From contig BCIH01000007.1 of assembly GCA_002897115.2 (NCBI GenBank), positions 467,209 to 480,997 of the forward strand: DNA of 13,789 nt, written 5' to 3'. A program made the translations under genes and the position numbers. The stretch comes from Prototheca cutis (lineage: Eukaryota; Chlorophyta; Trebouxiophyceae; Chlorellales; Chlorellaceae). The notes below the pieces were generated by a model. It worked only from the letters and a program-made list of their open reading frames with translations, was not told where the DNA came from and made no database searches. This document shows positions 10,895 to 13,789 of the stretch, one piece after another; the first letter of the stretch is position 1; every line of letters starts with the position of its first letter.

Positions 10895-11211
10895 ACCCAA
10901 AAAAGACCACGGTGCAGAGACAGCAGCGGCTTGAACAAACAACACTTTGGTGCCATTTCAGTCTCCAACCCTCAACACAAGGAATGACTTCTTTTTGTTT
11001 GATGCAGGCAGGGTGGTGTTTGGGACAGCGGAAGAAAAAGGAGGGATCCGGAGGGCGACGAGATCGTGCCTCGACAGGTTTCCCCTGTGTTTCATGAACA
11101 CGCCGTACGTTGTCCTTCATTGGTAAGAGATCACGCGGGGATGCTGTATCGATACAGGAGCGTGCTCCCCCCGGCGACACCTCGCCCAGAACAAACCGAA
11201 CAAACAACAAA

Positions 11212-12561
11212 TCAGGCCTTGGAGGTGTAGGTGGATTCGAAAATCTTGTCGGCATTGCCGACTTCAAAGCCGTCGCGGCGGTGCTCCTCGCGGAGCTGGT
11301 CTTCCGGCAGATGCGCAAACTGGGGCAGCGGGAGGCGCTCGGCAAACTCGATGTAGGCCGCCGGCACCATGGCGGCGTCGCCGCACGAGAAGTTGAAGAG
11401 CCGGGAATCCGCACGCGTGGAGGCCTGGAGCAGGAGGCCGTCGGGCGAGATCTTGGCCACGCCGCCTTCGGCGTTGAGCGCAAACCCGGCGCGCTGCAGG
11501 CGGTCAATCAGCCCGTCAAGCCCGCCGATGCCCTGCATGGCGTGCACCGACAGCGTGGTGTGGTTGAGTGCGGCGCCGTTGGCCAGCACCCACGCGCCGT
11601 ACTCGCTTTCCTTAGCGACAGTGTCATACTGCTCCCTCGTGGGCGGCGCCCAGGGCGTCACGCCGTTGGCGGCGCAGGGCAGGAGAAAGCGTGCCAGCGT
11701 GGCCCGCGGCGCGGCGCCCAGCGCGGCATCAATCGCGCGCTGTGCCTCCCCGCTCAGCTCCTCGACCGCCAGCTCGGAGATGAACACGCGGGGTAGGGAC
11801 GACTCGGGCGGCGCATACCACCGCGCACGCAGCTTCTTCGCGGGGAAGGTCAGGTCCCCGGCCGCCCGCCAGCCCAGCTCCTCAAACGTGCCCGCCAGTG
11901 ACCCAATGCCCATGCCCTGCACACCCAGCGTCCGGAAAGCCAGGTGGTCCCATGCCGCGTCCTCGGGCACCAGATCCTGAAGCAGGTCCACTGCCGCCAC
12001 AGACGTCGGGTTGACAGCTGTGCGTTGGATGGGGTTGGTGAGGACATGCCGACGAGAGTGAGATGGTGGTGGCAGAGCAAAAAAGGCAACATTGCCGGCC
12101 CTCAATGCTGGCAAATATGGATTGACGATTCCATAGCACAGACGGGAGCGAGGCGGAAAAGAGTGTGTCTCCGGGTCCCGGGGCCAATTGCCCGACCAGG
12201 CTCAGACCCTCCCCGAAACACTTCCACGTCTGCAGATCCTGCCGGCGTCGCATCGATCTAGGGCTCCTGCCAGGAGATCTGGGCAGGAGTCCCTGCGCAC
12301 CCAAATGTGCCGCATTGTGGCCCAAACGCATCCAGTCCAGATACCATGTCACTCACCCCAGTAGGGCTCGAGCAGGCCCTCGACAAAGGTGTGGGCCAGC
12401 CCCAGGACCGCGGCATTGGCCTGGCCCGCCTGTGCCGCCCTGGCAACCGCGGGCTGCGTGTAGCCCCTCCGCTGCCACGCCGGCGTGGTGCGCACGACTC
12501 CAGGACGAAGGGCGCGGCCGATCATGGCCATAGTGGGGCGAACGGCCTGAGCAGCAGACAT
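11212..12561 (-). CDS. DUF1338 2-oxoadipate dioxygenase/decarboxylase (HglS/FLO7-like)
   Basis: Fe(II) enzyme that converts 2-oxoadipate to 2-hydroxyglutarate, a step of lysine catabolism; plant members include FLO7. Model: exon 1 12561-12357, intron 12356-12018, exon 2 12017-11212, 336 residues. The donor GTGAGT is consensus and TGG G|CT joins in phase. Residues 1-45 (MSAAQAVRPTMAMIGRALRP...) are rich in Arg and Ala without acids, so an organelle presequence, mitochondrial or plastid. Family marks: DHLAFRT with H93 and R97 (the His/Arg pair of the active site), VTPWAPP, ESEYGAWVLANGAALNHTT with H221, YIEFAERLPLP with E292 (H93, H221 and E292 being the likely metal ligands), and the C-terminal RRDGFEVGNADKIFESTYTS. 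All expected ligands are present, so it should be active. The frame is open upstream to 12624, but only to a GTG, so ATG 12561 is chosen. Confidence 0.94.
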
Positions 12562-12942
12562 GGCACAGGACCCCCGCGTTCCGGGACTCAGCGGAATAAA
12601 TGCCCGACCGAAGAGACGATCCACCGCGGGTGTGAGGTCAGAAAACGAATATATATGCCCCGAATGTAATTTTAAATAATGGGAGGATGGATTGAGCTCA
12701 ACTCAGATCGGTTGTTTTCAACTGTGTGTTGACGTGCCCCAGCCGCGCCGAGACACCCCCGCGCCCAAAGATCCGGAGCGATGCCTTCATGAACTCTGCC
12801 CGAACATCGCACCGAATCTCACTGGGCCGGCCCGATCCGAACCTCGCAACTTTGACCTTGCATCAGGCAGTGTGCACAACATGAGCGCCTAAGCCTTTGA
12901 ACGCATCCCGCCGCGAGCTCCGTTGGAACGAGGGAGGGCCAC
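12562..12942. promoter_or_regulatory. Divergent promoter between DUF1338 and SDS22 genes
   Basis: 381 bases separate two start codons on opposite strands. A TATATATT on the minus strand (12655-12648), about 87 bases upstream of the DUF1338 start, is a good TATA candidate. TTTAAATA on the plus strand at 12671-12678 could serve SDS22 with a leader of some 230 bases. Several short ATG frames precede SDS22, the closest being MSA-stop at 12881-12892, 50 bases before its start. Confidence 0.6.
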
Positions 12943-13694
12943 ATGGTAGAGCCCGCAGACGGGGTCCCCATGGAGGACCAGGGCCTGCCCATTGTCGACC
13001 TGGACATCACCAATGGCCATCTCCACTCCCTGGAGGAAGTGGAGCTCCCAATCACATTGGAGGTGAGGGGATTGGGGGAGGGAGTGCAGGGGTGCCTGTG
13101 ATCCGCCCTTCTGGACTATGCCGTGTGTGGGTCGGGCGTCTATGGGACACTGACTGGGGATGAATGGCAAGCATCCTCTCAAAGCTTATCGCTGATTATT
13201 CATCCCCCCCCCCCCCCCCCCCCCCCCGCTTTTGTGGTGCAGTCGTTGGATGTGACTGCAAACCGCCTGAAACGGTTGGAGGACAAGGTACTGGCGCTGC
13301 GGCGACTGCGGCGGCTGTGCCTACGCCAAAACCTTCTGTCGGAGCCGAAAGACATCGAGCGCCTGGAATGCGCCGCAGGAAAGTTGCAACAGGCTTGCGA
13401 AATGCCTGTTTTCTTGCAGAGAAATGAAGGGGAGTTGGGGCTGAGATGACCCTTAGCCTGACCTGGGAGTGACACCCTGTGCTTCGGAGGCCCATCCAGT
13501 CATTTGTCCCTGTGCCCCGCCCCACTTCTACAGATATTCGGGAACTTGATATCCGGGACAACCAGTTTAAGCAGCTGCCTGACCTGAGTGCCTTTGCATG
13601 CCTGGAGAGCCTGGAAATGTCATACAACCAGCTGGGCAGCCTTGAGGGCCTGGAGAAGCTACCAGGAAGCCAGCTGACGCACCTGTATGCTGCT
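12943..13694 (+). CDS. SDS22: SDS22-type LRR regulator of PP1, 3' partial
   Basis: Nuclear/cytosolic leucine-rich-repeat protein that binds protein phosphatase 1 catalytic subunit and controls its assembly. Exon 1 12943-13062 (MVEPADGVPMEDQG..., ending in phase 0 at GTGAGG); exon 2 from 13243 (SLDVTANRLKRLEDKV, then LRRLRRLCLRQNLL) to about 13380; exon 3 13534-13694 (IRELDIRDNQFKQLPDLSAF, CLESLEMSYNQLGSLEGLEKL), ending at a GTGAGT donor in phase 0. Repeats follow the LxxLxxN SDS22 pattern, with the longer third repeat of plant homologues. Most repeats and the LRR cap lie beyond the window. The exon 2/3 junction is unresolved: exon 3 needs one leftover base, and no GT in the end of exon 2 gives that phase. 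Family call is good; orthology rests on about 140 residues. Confidence 0.8.
13204..13227 (+). repeat. C24 homopolymer in SDS22 intron 1
   Basis: Twenty-four consecutive C residues, 15 bases upstream of the exon 2 acceptor (GGTGCAG at 13236-13242). It lies where the polypyrimidine tract should be. Confidence 0.95.
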
Positions 13695-13789
13695 GTGAGT
13701 GTGTGTGTGTGTGTGTAGGGGGGGGGGGGTGTGTGTGTGTGTGTGTGGGGGGGGGGGGGTGTGTGTGTGTGTGTGTTGGGGGGGGGGGG
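13695..13789 (+). repeat. Alternating GT runs and G tracts in SDS22 intron 3
   Basis: From the GTGAGT donor the sequence becomes a GT run, then three cycles of (GT)n followed by a G tract of about 11-14 bases, up to the window end. Each cycle is about 30 bases. The four-plus G-rich tracts on the plus strand could form G-quadruplexes in DNA or nascent RNA. Confidence 0.92.

Larger units (their letters stand above)
9404..11211. other. Long interval between convergent genes
   Basis: The transporter (+) and the DUF1338 gene (-) point towards each other, leaving 1.8 kb. Two 3' UTRs should be here. No recognisable protein family is encoded. One spliced minus-strand candidate (10041-10596) is listed separately. 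Other open frames (for example minus 10846-10241 and plus 10217-10759) lack motifs and overlap each other on both strands, as expected by chance in GC-rich DNA. A short repeat rich in GTAC/CAGTAC lies at about 9708-9722. Confidence 0.5.

Overview
This window looks like nuclear DNA from a green plant, most likely a chlorophyte alga. Trebouxiophyte/Chlorella-like is my guess and is not proven. The reasons are GC-rich DNA, short GT-AG introns, strong third-position G/C in coding frames, and proteins whose nearest relatives, as I recognise them, are plant-type: CDC48, an MSI4/FVE-type WD40 protein, a plant-type SDS22 and a DUF3110 protein shared with cyanobacteria. There is no operon structure, mobile element, CRISPR array or rRNA, and I found no convincing tRNA.

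Layout. 1-128: part of a CDC48 intron. 129-2615 (-): CDC48 AAA+ ATPase, three exons present, 3' end outside the window. 2616-3790: non-coding, holding the CDC48 promoter and the 3' flank of the next gene. 3791-5216 (-): DUF3110 protein, probably plastid-targeted, two exons. 5217-5629: divergent promoter. 5630-7434 (+): MSI4/FVE-like histone-binding WD40 protein, three exons. 7435-8269: 3' flank of that gene plus the 5' flank of a transporter, with a cluster of TCGAG boxes and a tiny uORF. 8270-9403 (+): TPT/nucleotide-sugar-type transporter, single exon. 9404-11211: mostly non-coding, with one speculative spliced minus-strand gene. 11212-12561 (-): DUF1338 2-oxoadipate dioxygenase/decarboxylase (HglS/FLO7-like), probably organellar, two exons. 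12562-12942: divergent promoter. 12943 to the window edge (+): SDS22-type LRR regulator of protein phosphatase 1, partial.

The genes are housekeeping functions (protein extraction and turnover, chromatin, membrane transport, amino-acid catabolism, phosphatase regulation). Nothing in the sequence ties them into one system. I rebuilt exon models by hand from homology, phase and splice sites. Several short exons (CDC48 exons 1-2, the DUF3110 first exon, the DUF1338 first exon, the WD40 last exon) are joined this way.

The most notable signals are a 62-bp perfectly alternating purine/pyrimidine (Z-DNA type) tract against a CDC48 3' splice site, GT microsatellites abutting splice sites, an SDS22 exon junction that no in-phase GT donor explains, a regularly spaced TCGAG cluster upstream of the transporter, and a possible overlooked small gene. 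I did not find a convincing previously undescribed system.
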